DNA from: Pseudomonas sp. NFR16 | GTDB lineage: Bacteria > Pseudomonadota > Gammaproteobacteria > Pseudomonadales > Pseudomonadaceae | DNA length: 64,000 bases | Assembly: GCF_900108875.1 (NCBI RefSeq) | Contig: NZ_FNYJ01000007.1 | Coordinates: forward strand, 1 to 64,000 | Reading direction: 5' to 3' | In this document: positions 1 to 9,429 of the stretch, one piece after another | Position numbering within the stretch: position 1 is the stretch's first letter | Layout: every line of letters begins with the position of its first letter | The notes under the pieces: generated by a model | What the model saw: only the letters and a program-made list of their open reading frames with translations | Database searches by the model: none | What the model was told of the DNA's origin: nothing | Program-made: the position numbers and the translations under genes

Positions 1-93
1 ACCACCTGATCCCATCCCGAACTCAGAAGTGAAACGATGCATCGCCGATGGTAGTGTGGGGTTTCCCCATGTGAGAGTAGGTCATCGTCAAGA
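1..93 (+). rRNA. rrf: 5S ribosomal RNA, 3' part
   Basis: The window opens inside a 5S rRNA. The sequence from position 1 matches the conserved Pseudomonas 5S core (CCATCCCGAACTCAGAAGTG, then the GATGGTAGTGTGGGG segment and GAGAGTAGGTCATCGTCAAG). About the first 25 bases lie outside the window. A strong terminator follows directly, so this is the end of an rRNA operon. Confidence 0.95.
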
Positions 94-104
94 TTGAATT
101 CCAG

Positions 105-134
105 AACCCCATCTGCGAAAGCAGATGGGGTTTT
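105..134 (+). terminator. rRNA operon terminator
   Basis: A perfect 12-bp stem (AACCCCATCTGC / GCAGATGGGGTT) with a GAAA loop is followed by TTTTG. It lies 11 bases after the 5S rRNA, as expected for the end of an rRNA operon. Confidence 0.9.
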
Positions 135-213
135 GTCGTTTCTGGGTCGAGAATACGTGGCAGTCCAACAAGCGATCATCCCGTTGAAACCGTAGCGTGC
201 AAAGCCGATAAAA

Positions 214-245
214 AAGGCCAGTCCCCGCACTCGGGGGCTGGCCTT
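214..245 (-). terminator. terminator of the TonB receptor gene
   Basis: A 14-bp stem with one G-U wobble (AAGGCCAGTCCCCG / CGGGGGCTGGCCTT) lies 18 bases past the stop of the receptor gene. Read on the minus strand it is followed by a run of T, so it is a rho-independent terminator for that gene. Confidence 0.85.
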
Positions 246-263
246 ATGCAGCGAGGAGACGTT

Positions 264-2774
264 TTAGAATTGATAGCTGACGGTCGCGCTAACGTTGCGC
301 TCCTCGCCCACGTAACAGAAGTTCAGGCTTGCACAGGAAGCAATATAGGATTCGTCAGTAAGATTATTGGCGTTGAGCCGCACGTCGACGCCCTTAAGTC
401 CTAACTTACCAAGGTCGTACCCCATCGATGCGTCCCAGAGCATATAGGAGGGCACCTTCATTGTGTTTTCCGCATCGACCCAGCTTGAGCCCACATACCT
501 CAGCCCGCTGCCCAGTCGCAGTCCGTCAAGGACTCCGCTGCTGAATTTGTAGTCGCCCCAAATCGATGCCATATGCTTGGGGGCCTGTGTGGGCGAATTG
601 CCTTTGTTGTCGGTGTCGCTGACAGTGCTAGGCATCGATTTCGAATAGTCGATGTCGGTTAAGGTGTAGCTGCCCAGTACCTTGAAATTGTCGGTCAGCT
701 GCATGTGCGCTTCAAGCTCCAGACCTTGGGAGCGGACAGCGCCGATCGCGCGGTAGAAGTTTTCCTGAGGGAGCTTGGTTGCCAGGTTTTCCTGATCAAT
801 GCGAAACACCGAAGCGGTGAACAGATTGTCCGTACCGGGCGGCTGATACTTGATACCCGCTTCCCACTGCTTACCGTCCGTAGGAGCGAGAGGGTTGCCG
901 GCGCTGTCGGAGTAAGAGTTCGGGTTGAAGGACTCCGAATAGCTCAGGTAGGGCGCGATGCCATTGTCGAACAGGTAAAGCACGCCGGCGCGGCCAGTGG
1001 TCTTGGTGCGCTTGTCGTTGATTTCTGTTCCTTGCGGGCGACCGGCTTCAGCGATCCGATTCTCGTCAGAGGTTTCGACCCAGTCATGGCGCAGCCCCAG
1101 GGAGAAGCGCCACTTATCCCATTCGATCAGATCCTGTGCATACGCTCCCGTCTGCTCAAGGCGACGCAGATAACTGGTCGGATCGAAATAAGTAATCTGC
1201 GAATCGCCATACGCCGGATTAAAGGCATTGATCGGCTCCAGTGAACCGCTTTGCCAGTCGACCACAGTCTTGCGGCGTTGATAATCCGCGCCGAACAGCG
1301 CTGTGTGTTTCGCCGAACCGGTGAAGAACTCGGCCTGCAGCATGTTATCGACGATGTATGAATGCAGGTGTTCATTAGCGCCTGAGTAGTATCGATTGAG
1401 TTCGTTGCTGGTCGGCGTGGTCCAGCCATAGCTGTAGACCTGATCCAGACTTACCTTCGAATCCAGGTAGCGGAAGTTTTGCCGCGCAGTGAAGACATCA
1501 TTGAATCGGTGTTCAAACTGATAGCCGACTGACTGCTGGTCGCGGCTATACCCATCGACACCAGGTTCACCTTCGAAGAAGTGCTTGGAGATGCGCTGAC
1601 CGTTGCGCTGATGCAGTAAACCGTCTGCCGGGTTGCCGCCGTGGTAGCCGCCCTCAGGGTCGTGCTGCAGATAGGCTTGCAGGGTCAACGACGTGTCTTC
1701 GGTGAAGTCGATGCTCAGCGTCGGAGCGAGCGCGTAGCGTTTTTCCTTTGCGTGATCGAACTGCGTGTCAGATTTATCCGTAAGCCCTACCAATCGGTAA
1801 GCCACACGCTTGTCCTCATCAAGTGGTCCACTGAAATCGAAACCGACGCCACTCTGATTGTTCGAGCCTACAGTTGCCTGAATCTGATGATAGGGCTCGT
1901 AGAGAGGCTTCTTGCTGGTCAGGGCCACCAGCCCGCCCGGCGAGCTGCGGCCGTAAAGGACGGAAGACGGGCCTTTCAGGATGTCGACGCGCTCGAGGAA
2001 ATAGGGATCGACCTGCATCGTGCTATATGTGCCGCTGTCTCCCATGGACTTCAGGCCGTCGAGGTAGATGTTGTCCACCGAGCCGTCGTTGAAGCCGCGC
2101 ATCGCCACGTAGTCGTAACGATGGGTTGCGCCATATGGATTGGTCAATACGCCGGGCGTGTAACGCATTGCCTGAGCCACCGTCTGCGAGCCCTGATCGT
2201 TCATCTGCTCGCGGGTAACGACAGAGACAGATTGAGAGGTCTCCAGAAGGGCGGTGCTGGTCTTAGTGGCGATCTGGCTGTGGGTCGCGTTGTAACCCTC
2301 CATGCTTCCCAATGCGTTGCCCAGCGCGAATCCGCGCACGTCAGTGCTGGGCAACGACATGGCTTCGCCGTCAGCTCGATGCAGCACATAACTGCTGCCG
2401 TCCTGGCTCACAGCCTGCAAGCCGCTGCTGCCGAGCAGAATAGTCAAAGCCTGATCGACCGAGTAACTGCCCTGCAGACCCGGAGAACGTGAGCCGGATG
2501 TTTGATCAGGGGTTGCCGAGAGCGTGATGCCAGCCTGGCGCGCGAATTGATTGAGCGCCTCGTTCAGCGGTCCGGCGGGGATCGAGTAGCTGCGCGCCGG
2601 ACGCAAGACTGCCGCCGATTCCTCGGCCAGCGCATGAAGGGGCAGTACGCAGGTGGTCAACGTGGTCGAGAGCAACGCGGCGCGCATGGCGGTATGCAGC
2701 GCGGAGGGTTTGACGTTGGCGTGGCAAGCATTGTGGGTACGTAGGCGCTGCGGTGTACGTTGAAGCCGGGTCAT
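264..2774 (-). CDS. TonB-dependent ferric-siderophore receptor with signalling domain
   Basis: Outer-membrane ferric-siderophore transporter, 836 residues. A signal sequence (about residues 28-50, ending ALAEE) is followed by an STN signalling domain (about 60-132), a plug with the usual LKGPSSVLYGRSSPGG stretch, and a 22-strand barrel ending in YQF. The C-terminus has a cysteine pair (CASLNFC) before a GEERNVSATVSYQF-like end. This resembles the FhuA/FoxA/FiuA class that takes up hydroxamate siderophores such as ferrichrome or ferrioxamine. The STN domain and the adjacent fecR- and fecI-type genes mean it should transmit substrate binding to the sigma factor. The ATG at 2774 has a modest GGA-type ribosome-binding site. 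The exact siderophore is inferred only to class level. Confidence 0.9.
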   Translation of the reverse strand: MTRLQRTPQRLRTHNACHANVKPSALHTAMRAALLSTTLTTCVLPLHALAEESAAVLRPARSYSIPAGPLNEALNQFARQAGITLSATPDQTSGSRSPGLQGSYSVDQALTILLGSSGLQAVSQDGSSYVLHRADGEAMSLPSTDVRGFALGNALGSMEGYNATHSQIATKTSTALLETSQSVSVVTREQMNDQGSQTVAQAMRYTPGVLTNPYGATHRYDYVAMRGFNDGSVDNIYLDGLKSMGDSGTYSTMQVDPYFLERVDILKGPSSVLYGRSSPGGLVALTSKKPLYEPYHQIQATVGSNNQSGVGFDFSGPLDEDKRVAYRLVGLTDKSDTQFDHAKEKRYALAPTLSIDFTEDTSLTLQAYLQHDPEGGYHGGNPADGLLHQRNGQRISKHFFEGEPGVDGYSRDQQSVGYQFEHRFNDVFTARQNFRYLDSKVSLDQVYSYGWTTPTSNELNRYYSGANEHLHSYIVDNMLQAEFFTGSAKHTALFGADYQRRKTVVDWQSGSLEPINAFNPAYGDSQITYFDPTSYLRRLEQTGAYAQDLIEWDKWRFSLGLRHDWVETSDENRIAEAGRPQGTEINDKRTKTTGRAGVLYLFDNGIAPYLSYSESFNPNSYSDSAGNPLAPTDGKQWEAGIKYQPPGTDNLFTASVFRIDQENLATKLPQENFYRAIGAVRSQGLELEAHMQLTDNFKVLGSYTLTDIDYSKSMPSTVSDTDNKGNSPTQAPKHMASIWGDYKFSSGVLDGLRLGSGLRYVGSSWVDAENTMKVPSYMLWDASMGYDLGKLGLKGVDVRLNANNLTDESYIASCASLNFCYVGEERNVSATVSYQF

Positions 2775-2855
2775 TGCGCGATTCCGTTCAAGTCGGTGAA
2801 GAGGAGGGTGCTGATCTCTAAGCCGAACCGGGGAGCGAAACCCGCCAAAAAATTT

Positions 2856-3851
2856 TTATGCATTGCGCTGCAGCGTGACCCACCACGGAGTGCGGTATTG
2901 CAGACGGACAGGCAGCGTCTGTGGGAGGACCGCCAGCAGCTTGTCGGTGTCTTCGAGCCGGAACACGCCAGACAACCGCAGCCCGGCGATATCCTGATCG
3001 CAGGCCAGGTGTCCACGGCGATAGCGCGAGACCTCGGCCAGAAAGTCGCCCAGACGCATATCTCGGGTCACGATCAATCCATCGGCCCAGGCACCAGGTT
3101 CCATGTCCGGATGAGGCAGCGCATCGGCACGCTGCGCTGTCAGCGAGTAGCTTTCGCCGGCCTGAACCGTAATCGAAGATGCGCCGGGCGAGCGAAGCAG
3201 CACACGCCCCTCGATCACGCTTACGCGTGTGTGGTCCGATTCCTGCCGCACGACAAAGCGCCCTGACTGGCCTTCGAGCACGCCATGCTGACAGCTGACC
3301 AGAAGCGGACTGGGCGCAGGATGTTGTGCGCCGACTGCACAGGTGACGAGGATCTCGCCCTTGGTCAGCTGGATAAGCCGTCGCGTCGCGCTGAAGTCCT
3401 GATTCACGGCGCTATCGGTATTCAACTGCAGCCGGCTGCCGTCGGCCAGTTGGAAACTGCTGTGCCGGCCGATCTGTGTTGCGAAATCGGCTGTCCATTG
3501 CTGCCATGGCGTGACATCGCGCGCGACCCACGCGCTCGAGCCTGCGACCAGTAACCCGGTAAGCAGCTTCATTGCCTGCCGACGGCCCATGCGCTGCGCG
3601 CTGTTTTCCAGTGCCTCGAACGCGACGCCGCCCGAAGGCAGCGCCTGAAAACGGTGCTTGAGGTCGACGTTGAGCGACAGCACGCGCTGCCAGGCACATT
3701 CGTGGTCGGGATGCGCACGGCGCCATTGTTCACAGCGCTGAATCACCCGGGCACTCGCGGCTTGGTTGTTCAGCCGCAGCATCCATTCGATGGCCTGGCG
3801 AACAACAGCGGCAGACGGCTGGCGATTATCCCGAGCGGGAGAATGATTCAT
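2856..3851 (-). CDS. FecR-type anti-sigma/sigma regulator
   Basis: Inner-membrane regulator of the FecR family, 331 residues, which relays the signal from the TonB receptor to the ECF sigma factor. The N-terminal 45 residues are a DUF4880-type segment (AIEWMLRLNN...W...HPDHECAWQRV). A hydrophobic stretch follows (LLTGLLVAGSSAWVA), then the periplasmic FecR domain (about 130-230, ADGSRLQLNTDSAV). The C-terminal part (MRLGDFLAEVSRYRRGHLACD...LSGVFRLEDTDKLLAVL) resembles an STN-like fold seen in many FecR proteins. It starts 10 bases after the sigma gene stop, so the two are co-transcribed. The receptor gene follows 81 bases downstream. Confidence 0.9.
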   Translation of the reverse strand: MNHSPARDNRQPSAAVVRQAIEWMLRLNNQAASARVIQRCEQWRRAHPDHECAWQRVLSLNVDLKHRFQALPSGGVAFEALENSAQRMGRRQAMKLLTGLLVAGSSAWVARDVTPWQQWTADFATQIGRHSSFQLADGSRLQLNTDSAVNQDFSATRRLIQLTKGEILVTCAVGAQHPAPSPLLVSCQHGVLEGQSGRFVVRQESDHTRVSVIEGRVLLRSPGASSITVQAGESYSLTAQRADALPHPDMEPGAWADGLIVTRDMRLGDFLAEVSRYRRGHLACDQDIAGLRLSGVFRLEDTDKLLAVLPQTLPVRLQYRTPWWVTLQRNA

Positions 3852-3861
3852 TGATCACGAC

Positions 3862-4362
3862 TCACGATGCGTAACGCAGCAGATAACAGTGGTACAGCGC
3901 ATCGGCGACGTAGCGCTCGACCGAGCGTATTGAAATACCCATCTGCGCGGCGATTTGTCGGTGCGTCAGCCCTTCACACTGAGCCAGCAGAAAGGCACGA
4001 CGTACCTTGGGTTTGAGGCCGTCGAGCATTCTGGCGATGCTTTCCAGCAGTTCGAACACCAGCTCGCGCGATTCGAGTGACGGCGTTTCGTGCGCGGGAA
4101 TGTTGGCCAGCGCTTCGAGATAAGCGCGCTCCAGTTCTTCCCGACGCCAGTGATCGATCACAAGGCCCCGCGCGACGGTGCGCAAAAATGCACGCGGTGT
4201 CTTCAGCTCAAGCAGCTCGCTGCGAGTGAGCAGACGCAGGAAGGTGTCCTGTGCCAGATCGGCCGCATCGGCGGCGTTACCGAGCTTGCTGCGCAGCCAG
4301 CCGTTGAGCCAGCCGTGGTGATCGCTGTACAGACTGCGCAGCGTTGCGTCGTGAGAAAGCAT
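3862..4362 (-). CDS. FecI-type ECF sigma factor
   Basis: Extracytoplasmic-function sigma factor of the iron-starvation (FecI) group, expected to direct transcription of the neighbouring receptor gene. Region 2 is visible (LYSDHHGWLNGWLRSKLGNAADAADLAQDTFLRLL) and region 4 near the C-terminus (EGLTHRQIAAQMGISIRSVERYVADAL). I chose the start MLSHDATLRSLY at 4362 (166 residues). An ATG at 4386 would place only six bases between the start codon and the Fur-box-like site, leaving no room for a leader. It is the first gene of the three-gene signalling unit. Confidence 0.88.
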   Translation of the reverse strand: MLSHDATLRSLYSDHHGWLNGWLRSKLGNAADAADLAQDTFLRLLTRSELLELKTPRAFLRTVARGLVIDHWRREELERAYLEALANIPAHETPSLESRELVFELLESIARMLDGLKPKVRRAFLLAQCEGLTHRQIAAQMGISIRSVERYVADALYHCYLLRYAS

Positions 4363-4391
4363 GAAGCTGCGCCGCCCCAGCGCCATTCAAA

Positions 4392-4406
4392 TGATAATTA
4401 GTCGCA
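4392..4406. promoter_or_regulatory. probable Fur box
   Basis: TGATAATTAGTCGCA matches the 7-1-7 Fur consensus TGATAATNATTATCA perfectly in the first half and at four of seven positions in the second. It lies just upstream of the ECF sigma gene, where Fur repression is expected. Confidence 0.6.
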
Positions 4407-4453
4407 TTGTGGGAAGCGCCGTCATATTTTGCAACTGTCTATCCAAAGGCAAG

Positions 4454-4482
4454 GCCCCGCCCGGCGCGAAGCCGGGCGGGGC
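4454..4482 (-). terminator. GC-rich hairpin after mgoD
   Basis: A perfect 12-bp stem (GCCCCGCCCGGC / GCCGGGCGGGGC) with a 5-base loop lies 18 bases past the mgoD stop. Read on the minus strand it is followed by CTTGCCTTTGG, a weak U-tract, so termination is likely but not textbook. Confidence 0.6.
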
Positions 4483-4500
4483 AATCAACCAGCGGGTTGA

Positions 4501-4989
4501 TCACTCAAAGATTTTTTTGACGTTGCCCATGGCGTCATCAGCAAAACCCTGCAAGAAGCTCTGGAACTCAGCAGCGCTTGCAGGGTTGCCCTCGGCAGGC
4601 TCGGCGATGATTGTCCAGGTCGCCTTGCAGCTGTGGTCTGCCACAGGAACGACCGTCATCGACGCCCACAGATGGCGGACACCCAGGTTGTTATGGATCG
4701 TCGTCCAGGTCATCGAAAACGCGCGATCGTCGCGCGAGTTCAGCTGCTCGACCACTTCCAGGCCACCCTCTTTGAATATCTTGTGACGTACAGATCCAAC
4801 GCCTTCGCCGATCACGCTGATGCTGGCCAGCGCCGGGATGAATTTCTCAAAGCCGCCGAAATCGCCAACGACCTTCCACACATCAGCGGCGGGCGCTGCC
4901 ACTTGCACGGATGAAATCACCGGCGTGCCGTTCGGGTTGTTGATGAGCGTGTCGGGCTTGAGGTCGCTGGGTGTATTGATTGCGTTCAT
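4501..4989 (-). CDS. mgoD: MgoD, SRPBCC/polyketide-cyclase-like protein
   Basis: Last gene of the mgo operon, 162 residues. The protein belongs to the SRPBCC (START-like) superfamily, often annotated polyketide cyclase/dehydrase. Visible features are VQVAAPAADVWKVVGDFGGFEKFIPAL near residue 30, the central VVEQLNSRDDRAFSMTWTTI and the C-terminal helix FQSFLQGFADDAMGNVKKIF. The fold makes a hydrophobic pocket, and the specific reaction in this pathway is not established from sequence. The start at 4989 is preceded by GGAGAACGAC and lies 41 bases after the mgoA stop. A longer in-frame reading to 5064 overlaps mgoA and is unlikely. Confidence 0.85.
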   Translation of the reverse strand: MNAINTPSDLKPDTLINNPNGTPVISSVQVAAPAADVWKVVGDFGGFEKFIPALASISVIGEGVGSVRHKIFKEGGLEVVEQLNSRDDRAFSMTWTTIHNNLGVRHLWASMTVVPVADHSCKATWTIIAEPAEGNPASAAEFQSFLQGFADDAMGNVKKIFE

Positions 4990-5030
4990 TGTCGTTCTCC
5001 ATTGCGTGAGTAGGTGTTGCGGTGTAAGGG

Positions 5031-8000
5031 TCAGATGAAGTCGATTTCTTTCAGGTAATCGCACCCCTTGCGCAGCAGCGCCGGGGTTTTCTGGGGATAG
5101 CGCTCGCCCATGCGCTGGACGCCCGCCTCAGCGTTCTGATAGGCGATCATCGAGATGTCTCCGATGTCCTCCTCAAAGCCGTCGAGGTAGAAACCCAGCA
5201 CGCCAAATAGCGCGTTGTGGCTATCGACGCGGTTCAACTGCGTCTGCCAGTGCGCAACGCTGACCATTTCGAATTCACTGCCGGCTTCGCGAAATGCGCT
5301 GACGTAGCTGTTCCAGCTCAGAGGTTCTGGGTTATGCAGGTTGAAGACCGCGCGGGTCGGCTGATAACGGCTGCTGTGGAAACCGATGAACCGGGCAAGG
5401 AAATCCACCGGCATCAGGTCGAAGGTCATCGAGAACTCCGGCACCTGACCCAGTTGCATCGAGCCTTTGAGCATCAGCATCAAACGGTTCTTGTGTGGCT
5501 GACAGACGCCGGTGACGCTGTTGAAAGCGATGTTGCCGGGGCGGTAGATGTTCACCCATGCGCCTTGCTCGCGAGCGTGTTGCAGAATCCGCTCGGCCAC
5601 CCATTTGGAAAGGTTGTAGCCATTTTTGATGTAGATCGGGGGCGTCTCGGCGGCCGGTGCCTCCAGCACATTGCCCGCGCTGTCGACGGCGCTGGAGGCT
5701 GAGAGGGTCGAGACGAAATTGAACACCTTTTTACTGCGGCCCTCGCACAGCCGAAGGCACTCGAAGATGGGCGCAACATTGTCTCTGGCCAGCGTCTCGT
5801 AGTCCTGCACGTGGTTCACGTTGGCAGCGTTGTGGACCAGCGCGCCGAATTCGCGATCCAGTCGTTCATACACTTCGTCACTAAGCCCCATCTGCGGGCG
5901 GGTGATGTCAGCGGCATAAACCCGCACCCGGGATAGATCCAGATGCTCCAGGCGGTTTTCGCGCAGCGATTGAACGAAGCGATCCTGCGCCGTCATTGCG
6001 CCGCTTTCGCGCACCAGACACGCCACTTCCGTCGCGCCCCACGCCAGCAACGCTTCGACGATGTGAACGCCCAGAAAACCGTTTGCCCCGGTGACGATGA
6101 CTTTGTGAACATCTCCCAGCCTGTCGACCGGCAATACGGCAATCTGGACCGGTGAGTGGGCGTCTTTGATGGCCTGCGGACTGACTGTCCACGCTGACGA
6201 GCCATCGCTGTCGAGCAGCGACGCCAGATTCACCAGTGTCGGCGCTTCAATGAAGCGGTTGATCGGAATGCTGCGCCCGAATTGCTCACGAATACCGAGC
6301 AGCATTTGCGAGAGCAGGATCGAGTGGCCGCCGAGGTTGAAGAAGCTCTCGTCGGTTGAAATATCACCGGGCGGCAATTCCAGCAGATCTGCCCAGAGCG
6401 TCAACAACAGCCGCTCGTTCTCGTTTTCAGGCTGACGAAGCGGCGCTCGTTCGAGCATGTTGACCGGCAACTGCAAAAGCGCTTTACGATCGATCTTGCC
6501 GTTGTTGGCGAACGGCATCTTCGCCAGCTCCGTATAAGCCGCAGGGCGCATGTAGTCAGGCAATAAACGCTCGACATGGGCCTTGAGCAACGAGCGTGCA
6601 GCGTCGGGCTCGACACCGTGCGGCTGGGCAAGAAACGCCAGAATCCGTCGCTGCTCATCGACCACCACGGCCACCTGCCGATACAGCTGACTTTCGCGCA
6701 GGCAATGTTCGATTTCCTCCGGCTCGACCCGGAATCCGCGAATCTTCACCTGATTGTCCCGGCGCCCGGACAGCTCGATCCCCTCGGTCGTCCATTTGCC
6801 GATGTCGCCGGTGCGATAAGCGCGCAGGCTCTGCTCGCCACCCACGTCGATCTGCACGTAGCGCTCTTCGGTCAGCGCTGGATTGTGGATGTAGCCCAGG
6901 CACACGCCAGGCCCGACGATGTACAGCTCGCCCGAGCTGTGATCGGCAACCGGCTGCAGCTGCTCGTCCAGGATCAGCACCTGACTGTTGGCGATGGGCC
7001 GGCCCAGATTGCGGTTACTGCTGCCCGGCTGAAATTGTCCGGCAGTGATCAGCACCGTGGCCTCGGTGGGACCGTAAAGGTTGTGGAATTGGCACTGCGC
7101 GGCCAGGCGATCAATCACAAATGGCTCGCAGACATCGCCGCCGGTGCAGAGGTGTTCAAGCTTGAGCGGCCGGTCGGTCGGCAGAATGCTCAGCAGCGCG
7201 GGCGGCAGAAATGCATGGCTGAGGTGTTGATCCATCAACTCGACCAATTGCAGCGGATCGCGGCGCTGGTCTTCGCTGGCGACGACCAGTTCGGCGCCGC
7301 TGAGCAGGGTCGGGAAAATGTCGATCACCGACGAGTCGAAACTCAGCGTCGAGAACTGCAGCACGCGGCTATGCTCGGAAAGACCGACATAGTCCGCGTA
7401 CCAGGCCGTGAAGTGGCTGAGGTTGCGCTGACTGAGCATGACCCCCTTCGGATGGCCCGTTGTGCCGGAGGTGTACAACGCCATGCAAGGCGTGTCGCTT
7501 TCCGGATGCCGTTGTATCAGCGACTGAGGCGTCGGGGTGGCATCGATGTCACTGATGTCCAGCCCCGGCAGGCATTGACCGGCCAGCGGATGTTGCCCGT
7601 CATGCAGCAGCAGGCAGGCCCGTGAGTTGTCCAGAATGTACTGCTGGCGCTGTAGCGGCTGGCTGGGGTCGAGCGGAAGGTAAACGGCGCCGCTTCCGAG
7701 AATGGCCAGAATCCCTGCAAACAGCGCGGTAGATTTCGGCAGGCAGATCCCGATCACCAGCGGTTCGCCAGCGGGCGACGTGATCAACGTCTGCATGCGC
7801 TTCTGGATCGCGACACTGTGCGCGCGCAGGCGGTCATAGCTGATGCGCTCACCGTCGACGGTCAGCGCGATTCGGGCGCCGAAACGGCTGAAGCTGTTGT
7901 CCAGCCGCGTGACCAGAGGCTGCTGCGCAACGCTGAGCAAATGCGGCTGCGCGGTCTGATTGAAGCGATGCTCGAATGCCAGCCGGTCAAGCCGTTGCAG

Positions 8001-8483
8001 GCCCTCCTGCCATTCACTGTGAGGTGGCTCGACGCGCCCCAGGCGGGTGAAGTGTTCAGGATCCCGAGAAAAGCGGCTGACCAGTAACGCCACGGTTTCA
8101 ATCAACAATGCCGTGGCCGCGTCGGCCAGCATGCGACCGTTGCCTGACGATTGAGGCGCCACAGGCTCGCGGACGATCAATCGTTGTGCGGTTGCCGAAC
8201 CTGCCCAGCACAGCAACTCAAGACACGGCAGGCCGGGTTGAAGATCGGGTGTCACGCCGACGCGCAGTCCCAGATGAACGTCCGATCTGATCGCTTTGAT
8301 GACGGCGTCCGCAGCGTCGAGGGTGCCGTCTTCGATAACCATCGAAGCCTGACGCAACGCGGTCTGTTCCAATGGGTGGGTGTCGTTCAGCCGGTGAACG
8401 AGATGCCCGTGGGCATCCAGTTCTTCGCTCAATTCGGCCAAGGCGCGGCTGCGGCCAATGAGGACGATCTCGAGGCGTTTCAT
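5031..8483 (-). CDS. mgoA: MgoA, nonribosomal peptide synthetase with A-T-reductase layout
   Basis: Single-module NRPS of 1150 residues that should activate one amino acid and release it reductively. About 190 N-terminal residues (MKRLEIVLIGRSRALAELSE...) form no domain I can name with certainty and look vaguely formyltransferase-like. The adenylation domain follows, with TSGTTGHPKG (about 335), NLYGPTEATV, YRTGDIGKW, GRRDNQVKIRGFRVEPEEIE and NGKIDRKAL. The carrier motif LGGHSI is near 713. The terminal thioester reductase has VTGANGFLG (about 790) and the YxxxK motif in NGYNLSKW (about 955). There is no condensation or thioesterase domain. The start ATG at 8483 overlaps the mgoC stop (ATGA) and follows GGAGG. 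MgoA/PvfC homologues act on leucine or valine, so leucine is the likely substrate. Confidence 0.92.
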   Translation of the reverse strand: MKRLEIVLIGRSRALAELSEELDAHGHLVHRLNDTHPLEQTALRQASMVIEDGTLDAADAVIKAIRSDVHLGLRVGVTPDLQPGLPCLELLCWAGSATAQRLIVREPVAPQSSGNGRMLADAATALLIETVALLVSRFSRDPEHFTRLGRVEPPHSEWQEGLQRLDRLAFEHRFNQTAQPHLLSVAQQPLVTRLDNSFSRFGARIALTVDGERISYDRLRAHSVAIQKRMQTLITSPAGEPLVIGICLPKSTALFAGILAILGSGAVYLPLDPSQPLQRQQYILDNSRACLLLHDGQHPLAGQCLPGLDISDIDATPTPQSLIQRHPESDTPCMALYTSGTTGHPKGVMLSQRNLSHFTAWYADYVGLSEHSRVLQFSTLSFDSSVIDIFPTLLSGAELVVASEDQRRDPLQLVELMDQHLSHAFLPPALLSILPTDRPLKLEHLCTGGDVCEPFVIDRLAAQCQFHNLYGPTEATVLITAGQFQPGSSNRNLGRPIANSQVLILDEQLQPVADHSSGELYIVGPGVCLGYIHNPALTEERYVQIDVGGEQSLRAYRTGDIGKWTTEGIELSGRRDNQVKIRGFRVEPEEIEHCLRESQLYRQVAVVVDEQRRILAFLAQPHGVEPDAARSLLKAHVERLLPDYMRPAAYTELAKMPFANNGKIDRKALLQLPVNMLERAPLRQPENENERLLLTLWADLLELPPGDISTDESFFNLGGHSILLSQMLLGIREQFGRSIPINRFIEAPTLVNLASLLDSDGSSAWTVSPQAIKDAHSPVQIAVLPVDRLGDVHKVIVTGANGFLGVHIVEALLAWGATEVACLVRESGAMTAQDRFVQSLRENRLEHLDLSRVRVYAADITRPQMGLSDEVYERLDREFGALVHNAANVNHVQDYETLARDNVAPIFECLRLCEGRSKKVFNFVSTLSASSAVDSAGNVLEAPAAETPPIYIKNGYNLSKWVAERILQHAREQGAWVNIYRPGNIAFNSVTGVCQPHKNRLMLMLKGSMQLGQVPEFSMTFDLMPVDFLARFIGFHSSRYQPTRAVFNLHNPEPLSWNSYVSAFREAGSEFEMVSVAHWQTQLNRVDSHNALFGVLGFYLDGFEEDIGDISMIAYQNAEAGVQRMGERYPQKTPALLRKGCDYLKEIDFI

Positions 8484-9424
8484 TGCACGCCTCCTGCCGG
8501 CAGATAGTCGGCCAGAGCGTGTTGCACGCAAGCGGATTCAAGCATCGAGCTGGTTCTGAAAAACCGCACGATGTTACCCACCAACGGGTGATGGCGATTG
8601 ATCGGGAAACTCATCGCCTGGGTTTCGTCCTTCAGCGCCTGCTTGATCGTCTCCTCAATGGGCAAGCTGTCGATCAGCACGAAATCGAAGGACTTCTGAA
8701 TGTCGTTGGTCAAATATTGAGCAATGAATACCGGCATGATCTGCGCGATGGACTGCTTGTCCTGCTCGGGCGCGGCGTGCCAGTAGATACGGACCAGCCG
8801 GGCCCAGAAGCCTGAGTGGCGACCCTCATCGAGCAAGTGATCGGCCATCAGGCCTTTGATCGATTGCTTTACCGTGTCGTCCTTGGCGAACGCGGCGACA
8901 TCATTGGTCACCGTATTCTCGGCAATGGCAACGCAGATCAGCTCCACGGCGCTGCGCAAGTGATCCGGCGCCAGACCGAGCGCTGCGGGAATGGCTCGGC
9001 TGAGCTCGATTTCCAGCGGCAACTGAATCGGCTGGATGCCGGTCAGTGCGATGGTTTGCTGCATGAAGTCCATGGCAACCAGCGCGTGATAGTCCTCGTC
9101 CACCACCACCGTCATCGCGTCATAGCGGCAGGCGAAGGGAAAACGGATCGCGAAATTGTCCTTGGCGATGCTGCGCGCAGTTCTGTCGACAATTTCCGTC
9201 TCGAAAATCACTACGTCGTTGATGAACTTGTACAGGCTCTGAACCAGTGCGAAATCGCGCAGTTGAGGGCATTCACGGGTGAACGTCTCGCTGAGCACCA
9301 GCGGCTGACGGCTCAGCGGGTAGATGAGTTTTTCGTCATTTTCGACGATGCGGCGCGGGCGGGTGCGGATCGTTGCACGGCCTTCCCAGGCATCGACGAA
9401 GGACAGGTAGTCTTCGGCTTTCAT
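8480..9424 (-). CDS. mgoC: MgoC, AurF-like diiron N-oxygenase
   Basis: Diiron N-oxygenase of the AurF (p-aminobenzoate N-oxygenase) family, 314 residues. The expected metal-ligand pattern is visible: VIFETEIVD, EDYHA, AENTVTND and LLDEGRHSGFW. In the mgo/pvf/ham families this enzyme oxidises nitrogen on the route to a diazeniumdiolate product. AAGGATGACATC precedes the ATG at 9424, and its CAAGGATG core is an exact CANGGAYG RsmA/CsrA consensus. The stop overlaps the mgoA start by four bases, indicating translational coupling. Confidence 0.92.
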   Translation of the reverse strand: MKAEDYLSFVDAWEGRATIRTRPRRIVENDEKLIYPLSRQPLVLSETFTRECPQLRDFALVQSLYKFINDVVIFETEIVDRTARSIAKDNFAIRFPFACRYDAMTVVVDEDYHALVAMDFMQQTIALTGIQPIQLPLEIELSRAIPAALGLAPDHLRSAVELICVAIAENTVTNDVAAFAKDDTVKQSIKGLMADHLLDEGRHSGFWARLVRIYWHAAPEQDKQSIAQIMPVFIAQYLTNDIQKSFDFVLIDSLPIEETIKQALKDETQAMSFPINRHHPLVGNIVRFFRTSSMLESACVQHALADYLPAGGVQ

Positions 9425-9429
9425 GATGT

